Assembly: GCA_949494735.1 (NCBI GenBank)
Contig: CATABD010000025.1
Coordinates: 1-33,175 of the forward strand
DNA length: 33,175 nt
Direction of reading: 5' to 3'
Source: an uncultured Oscillospiraceae bacterium
GTDB taxonomy: Bacteria; Bacillota; Clostridia; Oscillospirales; Oscillospiraceae
Positions 22,957-31,273 of the stretch are shown piece by piece (the stretch's first letter is position 1; every line of letters begins with the position of its first letter). The position numbers and the translations under genes are program-made. The notes beneath the pieces are model-generated. The model saw only the letters and a program-made list of their open reading frames with translations. It was not told where the DNA came from and made no database searches.

Positions 22957-24246
22957 TTACAAAGGCTTCAGCCGCTTCTCATAGGCCACTCTCCGGGGGT
23001 CATGACCGCCGTTCACGGTGACGGTGATATTTCCACGGTATTGAAAGCCGTTTCGGCGAAGCAGGCCCTGCATGGCCTTGTTTTTTTTATGGGTGTCCAC
23101 CCGCAGCCAGCCCAGGCCTTGGGACAGGGCCAGCTGTCCGCACTCCGCGATCATGCGGTCAGCCAGCCCGGCGCCCCTCCACTGTTCCGCCACGGCGCAC
23201 CGGTGGAGGACGGCGTATGGTTCTTCGCGGGACCATTTTCCGTCGGAAATAGAGTTGTAGCTGGGTTCGGGGCGGGAAGAAAGAACAAAAAATGCCCCAA
23301 GGGTTCCCTCGCAGGTGAGTACAAAGCACTCGCCACGGTCCAAGTCAACTTGAAAATGCCTGCGCTCCGGGTAGCCATCCTGCCACTGGTCCACCTTGCA
23401 GGAGGCTAGAAAGGCTTGGGCCTGGGCGGCGATGACCAGCATGGCGTCCAGATCATCCTGCCGCGCCGGGCGGCACTCCACCGGTTGGGGGAGGACAGGA
23501 CGGGTTAGATCCTGTTCCAGCTCCGCCAGCAGCTTCTGGTCGGCTTTGGAGGAGAGATCCAGATTCCCATACAGCTCGGGCCGCCGTTCCCTGGTGCGCA
23601 GCAGGGACTGCTTGCGCCGCCAGCGCTCCACCTTGGCATGGTCGCCGGTGAGCAGCTCGGGTGGGACAGCCCTGCCGTGCCACACTTCGGGCCGGGAGTA
23701 TTGGGGGTATTCGAGAAGTCCATCCCAATGGCTCTCCTCTTGGAAGCACGCCGCATCGGACAACACCCCGGGCACCAGGCGGCACACCGCATCCGCAACC
23801 GCCATGGCGGCGATTTCCCCGCCGGTGAGGACAAAATCCCCCAGGGAAATCTCCTCGTCTACGCACTCGTCGATGAACCGCTGGTCGATGCCCTCATAGT
23901 GGCCGCACACTAGAATCAGGTGGCCGTGTTCCCAGGCCAGCCGTTTGGCGTCCGCCTGGGTGAAGGTTTTGCCGCAGGGGGAGAGGTAAATGGTGTGAGG
24001 GCGCGTCTCATATTGGCGGCAGATGTGTGCCCAGCACTGGTACAGCGGGTCAGCCTGGAGCAATGCCCCGCGGCCCCCGCCGTAAGGGTAGTCGTCCACC
24101 TGCTTCTGCTTATTCAGGGTGTAGTCCCGGATCTGGTGGGTGTCGATGCGCAGAATGTCCCGCTCCTGGGCCCGGCCCAGGATGGACTCGGACAGCACGT
24201 CCCCCACCGTGTCGGGAAACAGCGTCATAATGTCGATGTGGTACAT
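22957..24246 (-). CDS. trmD: TrmD tRNA (guanine-37-N1)-methyltransferase fused to a GNAT acetyltransferase
   Basis: This protein has 429 residues, against about 240 for usual TrmD. Residues 1-246 are a complete TrmD: PYGGGRG (55-60 region), the knot motifs GHYEGID (115-121) and SLGDFVLTGGE (134-144), and RRKQSLLRT. After an 11-residue linker, residues about 258-429 are a GNAT domain. Its acetyl-CoA loop is QWRGAGLA (355-362), and the pattern QWQDGYPERRHFQVD and LRVDTHKKNKAMQGLLRRNGFQY matches stand-alone Clostridial GNAT enzymes. TrmD makes m1G37 and prevents frameshifting. The acetyl acceptor is unknown; tRNA and ribosomal protein are both possible. It is the last gene of the operon, 6 bp after rimM. 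Only a weak hairpin overlaps its stop codon. Confidence 0.93.
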   Translation of the reverse strand: MYHIDIMTLFPDTVGDVLSESILGRAQERDILRIDTHQIRDYTLNKQKQVDDYPYGGGRGALLQADPLYQCWAHICRQYETRPHTIYLSPCGKTFTQADAKRLAWEHGHLILVCGHYEGIDQRFIDECVDEEISLGDFVLTGGEIAAMAVADAVCRLVPGVLSDAACFQEESHWDGLLEYPQYSRPEVWHGRAVPPELLTGDHAKVERWRRKQSLLRTRERRPELYGNLDLSSKADQKLLAELEQDLTRPVLPQPVECRPARQDDLDAMLVIAAQAQAFLASCKVDQWQDGYPERRHFQVDLDRGECFVLTCEGTLGAFFVLSSRPEPSYNSISDGKWSREEPYAVLHRCAVAEQWRGAGLADRMIAECGQLALSQGLGWLRVDTHKKNKAMQGLLRRNGFQYRGNITVTVNGGHDPRRVAYEKRLKPL

Positions 24247-24252
24247 TCCGTC

Positions 24253-24735
24253 TCACATCCCCTCAATCAGGCGCACCTTGATATATCCCGCTTCGATGTT
24301 GGTTTCCAGGATGAACTCCGGCACAGCGGGAATCATGATTTCCCGCTCCCCGGCTACCACATACACCTGCTGCCGGGAAGGGGAGAGGACTTCTTTCAAT
24401 GTGCCCAGCCTTTGCCCATCCTGGTCTACCACATCCAAACCGATGATGTCCGCCAGAAAAAAAGAACCTTGGGGAAGCCTGGCGTCGGCCCGGCGGAGCT
24501 GGACTGTTTTCCCCTTGAGGGCCATGGCCCCCTCCACGGTATCCACCCCCTGGAACCGGGCGATGACGCTGCCCTTGTGCACCCGGCTGGATGCCACCGG
24601 CATGGCCGCGCCGTCCACGTACAGCGTGGAAAAGCTGCGCAGGAATTCCGGGCTGTCCGCCCAGGGGACGATTCGTACCTCGCCGCGGATGCCGTGGGTG
24701 TTGACAATCTCACCGCAGTCTAAAAATTCCTGAAT
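24253..24735 (-). CDS. rimM: Ribosome maturation factor RimM with an ATT start codon
   Basis: This 160-aa protein helps assemble the 30S head and binds S19. The N-terminal domain reads QEFLDCGEIVNTHGIRGEV at residues 2-20, the normal RimM opening, and the C-terminal PRC barrel includes YVVAGEREIMIPAV. No ATG, GTG or TTG lies in frame between the upstream ribosome site and this block. The first such codon is GTG at 24618, which would delete 39 residues including the whole conserved start. GGAGG (24745-24749) is 9 nt before an ATT codon at 24733-24735 in exactly the expected place. ATT is therefore the predicted start, unless there is a base error. trmD follows after 6 bp. Confidence 0.9.
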   Translation of the reverse strand: MQEFLDCGEIVNTHGIRGEVRIVPWADSPEFLRSFSTLYVDGAAMPVASSRVHKGSVIARFQGVDTVEGAMALKGKTVQLRRADARLPQGSFFLADIIGLDVVDQDGQRLGTLKEVLSPSRQQVYVVAGEREIMIPAVPEFILETNIEAGYIKVRLIEGM

Positions 24736-24756
24736 GGGAACGCACCTCCAAACGGT

Positions 24757-24786
24757 AAAAGCCGGCGGGACAGCCCGCCGGCTTTT
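24757..24786 (-). terminator. Intra-operon terminator/attenuator between khpA and rimM
   Basis: AAAAGCCGGCGGG and CCCGCCGGCTTTT form a perfect 13-bp stem around a 4-nt loop. On the minus strand it directly follows the khpA stop and precedes the rimM ribosome site by only a few bases. It should cut transcription into rimM-trmD relative to rpsP-khpA. Confidence 0.8.
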
Positions 24787-24791
24787 CAGAG

Positions 24792-25022
24792 TCAGTCTAC
24801 GATATCGACTGAGATCTTTTTGCCCTGGCGCTGGGCCACCGAGCGCATCAGCGCCCGGATCTCCTTGGCGATTCGGCCCTGACGGCCAATCACCTTGCCC
24901 ATGTCGCTGGGAGCGACCCGGAGCTCCAGCACCGTCTCGGCGGGCGTCTCATATTCAGAGACGGACACCGCGCCGGGATCGTCCACCAGGCTGCGGGCGA
25001 TATAAGTGAGCAATTCCTTCAT
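24792..25022 (-). CDS. khpA: KH-domain RNA-binding protein KhpA
   Basis: This 76-aa protein is essentially one KH domain with the GXXG loop IGRQGR in VIGRQGRIAKEIRALMR. KhpA pairs with KhpB/Jag and binds many RNAs in Firmicutes. Length and position after rpsP are typical. The start at 25022 (MKELLTYIARSLVD) has GGGAGG upstream; an in-frame GTG-type extension to 25034 would have no ribosome site. A terminator hairpin follows its stop. Confidence 0.95.
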   Translation of the reverse strand: MKELLTYIARSLVDDPGAVSVSEYETPAETVLELRVAPSDMGKVIGRQGRIAKEIRALMRSVAQRQGKKISVDIVD

Positions 25023-25040
25023 GTGGCCTCCCAATCGTGA

Positions 25041-25277
25041 TTACAGGCCGGCCCTTTTCAGCAGGTCACGCACCGTGTCGGTGGGCTGGGCGCCGGTCTT
25101 GATCCAGGCCTGGGCCCGCTCCACGTCGATGTTGACGGCGGCGGGGTTCTGACGGGGGTCATAGGTACCCAGCTCCTCGATGAAGCGGCCGTCCCGGGGA
25201 TAGCGGGAGTCGGCGACCACAACGCGGTAGAAGGGGGCCTTCTTGGCGCCCATGCGGCGCAGTCTGATTTTAACCAT
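25041..25277 (-). CDS. rpsP: Small ribosomal subunit protein bS16
   Basis: This 78-aa protein opens with [20 protein letters not shown] and contains [19 protein letters not shown], the S16 signature. It is required for 30S assembly. The start at 25277 is set by GGAGGTG 8 nt upstream and the family N-terminus; the longer open frame to 25343 is not needed. It is the fourth gene of the ylxM-ffh operon and probably its most highly expressed. Confidence 0.98.
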   Translation of the reverse strand: MVKIRLRRMGAKKAPFYRVVVADSRYPRDGRFIEELGTYDPRQNPAAVNIDVERAQAWIKTGAQPTDTVRDLLKRAGL

Positions 25278-25352
25278 CTTATATTCACCTCCAAAAGTTG
25301 TTTGTTCATTTATGGTAAATGCCCCGGAAGGGACGTAAACCAACGAAATTTT

Positions 25353-25556
25353 TCACTGGAACAAAAGGTTTTGCGCGTCCTGTGCGTAAAACTCTATTTT
25401 TCCGCACACGGGACATACAAAGCAGTCCACGCCGCTGCGGCGCTCCGGCTCGAAAGCGCCCTTACCGCGCTTGCGCGACAGATAGGGCGGCACGCTATGC
25501 GCGCCGGTATAAAATTGGGCGGTTAGCAAGGCAGTCCCGCACGTGCCGCAATTCAT
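25353..25556 (-). CDS. Small four-cysteine (zinc-ribbon-like) protein
   Basis: This 67-aa protein has CGTC near its start (C3, C6) and CPVC near its end, the two CXXC knuckles of a treble-clef or zinc-ribbon fold. The middle is basic. AAGGGGG lies about 7 nt before the ATG. It is 15 bp behind ffh and upstream of rpsP, inside the SRP/ribosome operon, a position not occupied in the textbook operon. A role in ribosome or RNA binding is a guess from context; no family was recognised. Confidence 0.65.
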   Translation of the reverse strand: MNCGTCGTALLTAQFYTGAHSVPPYLSRKRGKGAFEPERRSGVDCFVCPVCGKIEFYAQDAQNLLFQ

Positions 25557-25571
25557 AAAAACGCCCCCTTA

Positions 25572-26912
25572 TCAGAATGGCATTCCCATACCCTTAAACT
25601 TCCCGAACAGGCCCTTGGCCTTCCTGGGGTTGGCAAATTGCCGGGTAAACTGCTGGATCATGTCAAACTGCTTCAGCAGCCGGTTTACATCCACTACCTG
25701 GGTGCCGGAGCCGGCGGCGATACGTTTTTTCCGGCTGGAGTTGAGCACGGAGGGGTTTTCCCGCTCAAAGGGGGTCATGGACTGGATAATGGCCTCAATG
25801 CGCTTAAGATTGCCCTCATCCACAGACAGATCCATTTTTTTGCCTCCCATGCCGGGGAGCATGCCCATAATATCTTCCATGGAGCCCATGCTTTTGAGCT
25901 GGACCAGCTGGTCATAGAAATCGGCCAGGGTGAACTTGTTTTTCCGCAGCCGCTCCATCTGTTCGGCGGCTTTTTTGGCATCCAGATTCTGCTCCGCTTT
26001 CTCAATGAGGGAGAGCACGTCGCCCATACCCAGGATGCGGCTGGCCATACGGTCTGGGTGGAATACCTCCACCGCGTCCAGCTTTTCGCCGGTGCCGGCG
26101 AACTTGATGGGCTTGCCGGTGACGGCCCGGATGGAGAGAGCCGCGCCGCCCCGGGCGTCGCCGTCCAGTTTGGTGAGCATGACGCCGTCGATGTCCAGCG
26201 CGTCGTCAAAGGCTTTGGCGGCGGTGACCGCGTCCTGGCCGATCATGGCGTCCACCACCAGCAGAATCTCGGTGGGGGTTACGGCTTCTTTGACCCGGCG
26301 CAGCTCGTCCATCAGCGCTTCATCCACGTGGAGCCGCCCGGCGGTGTCCAGAAACACCATGTCATTGCCGTGCTTTTTGGCGTGTTCCACCGCAGCCTTG
26401 GCAATGTCCACCGGGTCGATCTGCCCCATTTGGAACACCGGGATGTCCAGCTGCTCGCCCACTACCTCCAACTGCTTGATGGCGGCGGGGCGGTACACAT
26501 CGCAGGCGGCCAGGAGGGGCCGCTTGCCCTGCTTTTTCATCAGGCCCGCCAGCTTGGCGCCGTTGGTGGTCTTGCCGGCGCCCTGAAGGCCCACCAGCAT
26601 GACAATGGTGGGGGGGGCGGGGGAGATGGCCAGCTTGCTGCCGCCGCCGCCCATGAGGGAGGTAAGCTCCTCATTGACGATCTTTACAATCATCTGGGCG
26701 GGGGTGAGGGATTCCATCACGTCCTGGCCCACGGCCCGCTCGGTGACCGAGGCCACAAAGCTTTTAACCACCTTGAAATTGACGTCCGCCTCCAGGAGGG
26801 CCATTTTGATCTCCTTCATGGCCTCCTTCACATCGGCCTCGGACAAACGGCCCTTGCCCCGCAGGCGCTTGAACACGGCGGACAGCTTATCGGTGAGACT
26901 TTCAAATGCCAT
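25572..26912 (-). CDS. ffh: Signal recognition particle protein Ffh
   Basis: This 446-aa protein is the SRP54-type GTPase that binds signal peptides and the SRP RNA and docks with FtsY. The N domain (1 to about 90) is followed by the G domain with GLQGAGKT (108-115), DTAGR (189-193) and TKLDG (247-251). The methionine-rich M domain (about 300-446) ends in GKFKGMGMPF. Length is normal. GGAG precedes the start, 5 bp after the ylxM stop. Confidence 0.98.
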   Translation of the reverse strand: MAFESLTDKLSAVFKRLRGKGRLSEADVKEAMKEIKMALLEADVNFKVVKSFVASVTERAVGQDVMESLTPAQMIVKIVNEELTSLMGGGGSKLAISPAPPTIVMLVGLQGAGKTTNGAKLAGLMKKQGKRPLLAACDVYRPAAIKQLEVVGEQLDIPVFQMGQIDPVDIAKAAVEHAKKHGNDMVFLDTAGRLHVDEALMDELRRVKEAVTPTEILLVVDAMIGQDAVTAAKAFDDALDIDGVMLTKLDGDARGGAALSIRAVTGKPIKFAGTGEKLDAVEVFHPDRMASRILGMGDVLSLIEKAEQNLDAKKAAEQMERLRKNKFTLADFYDQLVQLKSMGSMEDIMGMLPGMGGKKMDLSVDEGNLKRIEAIIQSMTPFERENPSVLNSSRKKRIAAGSGTQVVDVNRLLKQFDMIQQFTRQFANPRKAKGLFGKFKGMGMPF

Positions 26913-26917
26913 AACAG

Positions 26918-27289
26918 TTACTCCTGCTCCAGTTTGGCCACATTTTCCTTGATAGTCCGGGCCAGCTCATCCAGCATGGCGTCGCTGTAGCTGCGCCGGT
27001 CAACAGACTGGAGCAGCTTGTCGGCGGCCTGGTCAATGGCGGCGATAGCCGCCCGGGACTGCTGGAAACGGCGGATAATGTGGGTTTTGTCCTCAATCTC
27101 CGTCATGGATGCCTCGGCCCGGACGATCACATCCCGCACGCCCTGGCGGGAGATGCCGTAATTCTCCGCGATCTCAGCCAACGACAAGTCCTCATTGTAA
27201 TAGAGGTCATAGAATTCCCGCTGGCGCTCAGTGAGCAGATCGCCGTAAAAATCAAACAGCATGGCCATTCGGTATGCCTGATTTTTCAT
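26918..27289 (-). CDS. ylxM: YlxM/p13-like putative helix-turn-helix protein
   Basis: This 123-aa protein has a sigma-4-like helix-turn-helix in residues about 20-60 (LTERQREFYDLYYNEDLSLAEIAE, then GISRQGVRDVIVRAEASM). YlxM lies immediately upstream of ffh throughout Firmicutes and has been linked to SRP assembly in streptococci. The start has GGAGG 8 nt upstream. It is the first gene of the operon. A 22-bp palindrome in its leader may be its own binding site. Confidence 0.93.
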   Translation of the reverse strand: MKNQAYRMAMLFDFYGDLLTERQREFYDLYYNEDLSLAEIAENYGISRQGVRDVIVRAEASMTEIEDKTHIIRRFQQSRAAIAAIDQAADKLLQSVDRRSYSDAMLDELARTIKENVAKLEQE

Positions 27290-27313
27290 GGAATCCCGCC
27301 TCCAAAAATAATG

Positions 27314-27335
27314 TGTAAAGTTTATTAGCTTTACA
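27314..27335. promoter_or_regulatory. 22-bp palindrome in the ylxM leader, candidate operator
   Basis: TGTAAAG-N8-CTTTACA has perfect 7-bp arms and starts at about the predicted transcription start. It could be an operator or a leader hairpin. Confidence 0.45.
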
Positions 27336-27342
27336 ATGAGTT

Positions 27343-27371
27343 ACTATACCACAAACGATCTCAAAAGTCAA
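27343..27371 (-). promoter_or_regulatory. Sigma-A promoter of the ylxM-ffh-rpsP operon
   Basis: Minus strand: TTGACT (27366-27371), 17 bp, TATAGT (27343-27348). Confidence 0.75.
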
Positions 27372-27464
27372 GGAGAAAATGCCTGGATTTTCCGGGAAAC
27401 CGGGAAATTTCCGAAAAAATTGGAAAACCTTTCAGACGGGGCAGATTCTTATGCTGAACCGGCA

Positions 27465-27494
27465 TTGACAAGCGAAGGGTGCACGGCGTATGAT
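27465..27494 (+). promoter_or_regulatory. Sigma-A promoter of cysK
   Basis: TTGACA, 18 bp, TATGAT. The leader is about 100 nt. It contains a small ATCGG/CCGAT hairpin, but no T-box or SAM-riboswitch architecture that I can recognise. Confidence 0.65.
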
Positions 27495-27603
27495 GTATAT
27501 CGGGCCGGGAAAGGCCGATCTGGAAATAACGCATCACGGAAGGGCGAAAGGCGCCGGGCATTAAAAGCTTGGACAGCGCGCTCATTGAGGAGGGACGCCG
27601 TAT

Positions 27604-28536
27604 ATGGGGAACATTTATACATCAATAGACCAGCTGATCGGCCGTACACCGCTGCTGGAACTTACCCGGCTGGAGCGGGCAGAGGGGACGGGGGGCCGGA
27701 TCCTGGCAAAGCTGGAATATTTCAACCCTGCGGGGAGTGCAAAGGACCGGGTGGCCAAGGCCATGCTGGATGACGCCGAGGCCAGGGGGATGCTGAAGCC
27801 GGGCAGCGTTATCATTGAGCCCACATCAGGAAACACCGGAATCGGCTTGACCTCGGTGGCATCAGCGCGGGGCTATCGAGTCATCATTGTTATGCCCGAC
27901 ACTATGAGCATGGAGCGGCGGCAGCTGATGAAGGCATATGGAGCCGAGTTGGTACTTACTGAAGGGGCGAAGGGAATGGCTGGGGCCATTGCCAAGGCGG
28001 AGGAGCTGGCCCGGGAGATTTCCGGCAGTTTCATTCCCGGCCAGTTTGTCAACCCGGCCAACCCTGCCGCCCACAGGACGTCCACCGGGCCGGAGATCTG
28101 GGAGGATACCGATGGCCAAGTGGATATTTTTGTGGCTGGAGTGGGCACCGGCGGCACCATTACTGGGGTAGGTGAATACCTGAAGGGGAAAAACCCCAAG
28201 GTGGAGGTGGTGGCGGTGGAGCCCGCCAGCTCCCCGGTTTTGAGCAAAGGAACCCCGGGAGCCCATAAAATCCAGGGGATCGGTGCGGGCTTTGTGCCCC
28301 AGGTGCTGAATACCACTGTGTACGATGAGATTATCACCGTGGAGGATCAGGACGCCTTTGCTTTGGGTAGAAGAATGGGGCGGCTGGAGGGTATACTGGT
28401 GGGCATTTCCTCCGGGGCGGCCCTGTGGGCGGCGGTGCAGCTGGCCAAACGGGTGGAAAACGCGGGCAAAACGATTGTGGCTGTTCTGCCCGATGCCGGG
28501 GAGCGCTACCTGTCAACACCCATGTTCAAGGAGTAG
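27604..28536 (+). CDS. cysK: Cysteine synthase A
   Basis: This 310-aa PLP enzyme makes cysteine from O-acetylserine and sulfide. The Schiff-base lysine is K47 in NPAGSAKDR. The substrate loop PTSGNTG lies at 73-79, the PLP-phosphate loop GTGGT is present, and the ISSGA block is near the C-terminus. Length and motifs fit CysK; CysM is less likely. GAGGAGGG precedes the start. It is transcribed alone, with a promoter upstream and a terminator downstream. Confidence 0.97.
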   Translation: MGNIYTSIDQLIGRTPLLELTRLERAEGTGGRILAKLEYFNPAGSAKDRVAKAMLDDAEARGMLKPGSVIIEPTSGNTGIGLTSVASARGYRVIIVMPDTMSMERRQLMKAYGAELVLTEGAKGMAGAIAKAEELAREISGSFIPGQFVNPANPAAHRTSTGPEIWEDTDGQVDIFVAGVGTGGTITGVGEYLKGKNPKVEVVAVEPASSPVLSKGTPGAHKIQGIGAGFVPQVLNTTVYDEIITVEDQDAFALGRRMGRLEGILVGISSGAALWAAVQLAKRVENAGKTIVAVLPDAGERYLSTPMFKE

Positions 28537-28554
28537 GGCTGGTTTGAATAGTAT

Positions 28555-28590
28555 GGAAACACCCCCGCCTGGGCGGGGGTGTTTCCGTGT
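28555..28590 (+). terminator. Intrinsic terminator after cysK
   Basis: A perfect 15-bp stem, GGAAACACCCCCGCC against GGCGGGGGTGTTTCC with a 2-base apex, is followed by GTGTTT. Confidence 0.8.
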
Positions 28591-28626
28591 TTAGAAAAAA
28601 TTTACCGCTCCAGGCAAAATAACAGG

Positions 28627-28654
28627 TGTCAAATGGCGGCCTATGATGTATAAT
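28627..28654 (+). promoter_or_regulatory. Weak promoter before the M16 pair
   Basis: A perfect TATAAT (28649-28654) lacks a good -35; TGTCAA at 28627 is the nearest candidate. Confidence 0.4.
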
Positions 28655-28693
28655 ACTGGTTTAGAACAATCTGCACCAATGAGGAGGAAGGTT

Positions 28694-29974
28694 ATGCAGC
28701 AGCATTGGAAGCGGCTGGCGGACGGCGTGGAACTGTCCGCAATCCAGACGGACAAGTTCAAAACTGGCCTGTTGGCCGTGACCCTTACTATCCCCCTGAG
28801 CGGGGAAACCGCCACCGCCGGGGCGCTGATCCCGGAGGTGCTCAGCCGGGGCAGCAGGAACCACCCGGATATGGAGCGGCTGTCCGCTGCGACGGATGCG
28901 CTGTACGGCGCTTCTTTGGGCCCGGCGGTGCGCCAGCGGGGGGAGAGCCAGTGCGTCAGCTTTTTGAGCAGCTTCATTGACGACCATTATGCCCTGGATG
29001 GGTCGGCGGTGCTGGAACCGACCGCCGCCTTGATGGGAGAGGTTTTGCTGGATCCCGTGCTCCAGGAGGGGGCATTCCGGCGGGATTATGTGGAGTCGGA
29101 AGGGGTCAACCTGGCCGACCGTATTGAGGCGCGGGTGAATGACAAGCGTGGATGGGCGGTTTTCCGGCTGATACAGGAGATGTGCGCCGGGGAGGCCTAT
29201 GCCGTGGATAAGCTGGGCAGCGCACAGTGCGCCCGGTCCATGACGGCGGAGCGGCTGTGGGCGGATTACCGGGCGCTGCTTTCCCGGGCCCGGGTAAATT
29301 TTTACTACGGCGGCGCCGCCCGGCTGGAACGGGTGGAGGATGCGGTGCGCCGCGCATTTGCCCCGCTGCTGACGGGGCGGGACGCCCCCGTGCGCTGCCA
29401 GGTGGAGGCGGAGCCCAGGGGGCCTGTGCGCACGGTGACCGATGCCATGGACGTGACCCAGGGCAAGCTGGCTATTGGTTTCCGCACCGGCGGGATTACC
29501 ATGGCCAGCGATGATTACCCGGCCCTGGTGGTGTGCAATGCCCTCTATGGCGGCAGCGCAAACTCCAAATTGTTTTTGAACGTGCGGGAAAAGCTGAGCC
29601 TGTGTTACTATGCCTCGTCCATGCTGGATAAGGTAAAGGGACTGATGGTGGTGTCTTCCGGGGTGGAGTTTGCCCAGTTTGACCGGGCACAGGAGGCGAT
29701 TTTAGACCAGCTGGAGGCGATGCGGCGGGGGGACTTTACCCAGGAGGAGCTCACCGCAGCCATCCGAACAGTGACGGGCAGCCTGCGGGGCCGGCAGGAC
29801 AGCCAGGGGCAGATGGAGGACGACCGGTTGACCGGCGTACTGTTCCACGCAGCGGCCGGGGAGGACGGGGAGCTTATCAAAGCGGTGGAGGCGGTGACGG
29901 CGGACCAGGTGGCCGGGGCCGCCCAAAAGCTGAAGCTGGATACCATATTCCGCCTGACGGGGAAGGAGGGCTGA
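28694..29974 (+). CDS. M16 family peptidase-like protein without the zinc motif (YmfF-type)
   Basis: This 426-aa protein has two M16 half-domains. The place where active members carry HXXEH has no such motif, so it is probably the non-catalytic partner. Recognisable M16 features include a VLSRGSRNHPDMERLSAATD block and a C-terminal VVCNALYGGSANSKLFLNVREK block. The start at 28694 has GAGGAGGAAGG just upstream; an in-frame codon at 28643 does not. The active M16 gene follows 4 bp later, as in the Bacillus ymfF-ymfH arrangement. Confidence 0.85.
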   Translation: MQQHWKRLADGVELSAIQTDKFKTGLLAVTLTIPLSGETATAGALIPEVLSRGSRNHPDMERLSAATDALYGASLGPAVRQRGESQCVSFLSSFIDDHYALDGSAVLEPTAALMGEVLLDPVLQEGAFRRDYVESEGVNLADRIEARVNDKRGWAVFRLIQEMCAGEAYAVDKLGSAQCARSMTAERLWADYRALLSRARVNFYYGGAARLERVEDAVRRAFAPLLTGRDAPVRCQVEAEPRGPVRTVTDAMDVTQGKLAIGFRTGGITMASDDYPALVVCNALYGGSANSKLFLNVREKLSLCYYASSMLDKVKGLMVVSSGVEFAQFDRAQEAILDQLEAMRRGDFTQEELTAAIRTVTGSLRGRQDSQGQMEDDRLTGVLFHAAAGEDGELIKAVEAVTADQVAGAAQKLKLDTIFRLTGKEG

Positions 29975-29978
29975 GGTG

Positions 29979-31250
29979 ATGGATAAGCTGGAATATACCG
30001 CGCTGGGCCAGAGCGTCTGCCACTGCCTGCTGCCCAATGGACTGAATATCTACGTGGATGTGAGGCCGGAATACGCCAAGCAGTTCGCTTTTTTTGCCAC
30101 CCGTTACGGCGGGATGGATCTGCGCTTCCGCGGGGAGGACGGGGAATGGCTGGACACCCCGGCGGGGGTGGCCCACTTTTTGGAGCACAAGACCTTTGAT
30201 ACCGAGGATGGGAACGCCCTCCAGCGCATGGCGGCCAATGGGGTGGACCCCAACGCATTCACCTCCGCGTCCATGACGGGCTACTATTTCGACGGTGTGC
30301 GGGGCTTTGAGGAGAATCTGCGCACCCTGCTGTCCTTCGTATCCGTGCCTTGGTTCACCCCTGAGAGCGTGGCCAAGGAGCAGGGCATTATCGCCCAGGA
30401 GATCCGCATGTGCGAGGACGACCCCAACGACGAGGCGTATTATGGCCTGCTGGAGGCAATGTACGTCAGCCATCCCGTGCGAAACCGGGTGGCGGGGACG
30501 GTGGAGTCCATCTCCTGCATCACGGCGGATACCCTGTACCAGTGCCACCGTGCGTTTTACCGGCCGGGAAATATGGTGCTGTGCGCGGCGGGAAACATTG
30601 ATCCCCAGCGGGTAGCGGACATCGCCCAAGAGGTGCTGCCGGGCGCGCCTGCCCCGGCAGTGGCGGTAGACCATGGGCGTCCGGAACCGGTTCAGGTGGG
30701 GAAGCATGACACGCGAAAGACCATGGCGGTGTCCATGCCCCTGTTTGCCTTGGGCTTCAAGGGGACGCCCGCGGTTGGGGCGGAAGGCCTGCGCCAGCGG
30801 CTGGTTGCGGAGCTGATATGCGACATGCTGTTCAGCCCGTCCGCGCCGCTCTACAGCCGCCTTTACGAACAGGGGCTCATCAACGGCTCTTTTGGCAGCT
30901 TCTATTCCTCCAGCCCGGGCTGTGCGTTTGTTGCGGCGGAGGGGGAGAGCCGGGATCCGGAGCGGGTGCGCGGCGAGGTGCTGAAGGAGGCGATCCGCCT
31001 GGGGCGGGAGGGCATTGACCCCGCACTGTGGGACCGGCTGAAACGGGCGGCCTACGGCACCATGGTGCGCCACCTCAATTCCATGGAGGACACCTGTATC
31101 GAGTTGGCTGAGGCCCACTTCAATAGGGCGGACTACCTCAGCTTTCCCCAGGCGTTCCAGAGCATTGAGCGGGCGGACGGGGAAGCCCTGCTGCGGGAAT
31201 GGTGCGTGGAGGAGCGCACTGCCCTGTCCGTCATTTTGCCGGAAGAATAG
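29979..31250 (+). CDS. M16 family zinc metallopeptidase (YmfH-type)
   Basis: This 423-aa protein has the inverted zinc motif HFLEH (66-70), with a second Glu ligand expected at E141 in QGIIAQEIRM. It is the catalytic half of an M16 heterodimer with the upstream protein; such pairs cleave short peptides inside a closed chamber. The ATG at 29979 follows GGAGG by about 10 nt; a GTG 3 bp earlier is also possible. lgt follows after a short gap, so lipid modification of exported proteins may be coregulated with it. Confidence 0.9.
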   Translation: MDKLEYTALGQSVCHCLLPNGLNIYVDVRPEYAKQFAFFATRYGGMDLRFRGEDGEWLDTPAGVAHFLEHKTFDTEDGNALQRMAANGVDPNAFTSASMTGYYFDGVRGFEENLRTLLSFVSVPWFTPESVAKEQGIIAQEIRMCEDDPNDEAYYGLLEAMYVSHPVRNRVAGTVESISCITADTLYQCHRAFYRPGNMVLCAAGNIDPQRVADIAQEVLPGAPAPAVAVDHGRPEPVQVGKHDTRKTMAVSMPLFALGFKGTPAVGAEGLRQRLVAELICDMLFSPSAPLYSRLYEQGLINGSFGSFYSSSPGCAFVAAEGESRDPERVRGEVLKEAIRLGREGIDPALWDRLKRAAYGTMVRHLNSMEDTCIELAEAHFNRADYLSFPQAFQSIERADGEALLREWCVEERTALSVILPEE

Positions 31251-31273
31251 ATAAGACATAGAGGGGAATGACC

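Noticed and set aside
24253-24618. rimM starting at GTG 24618
   Set aside because: It would remove 39 conserved N-terminal residues, and there is no ribosome site before it.
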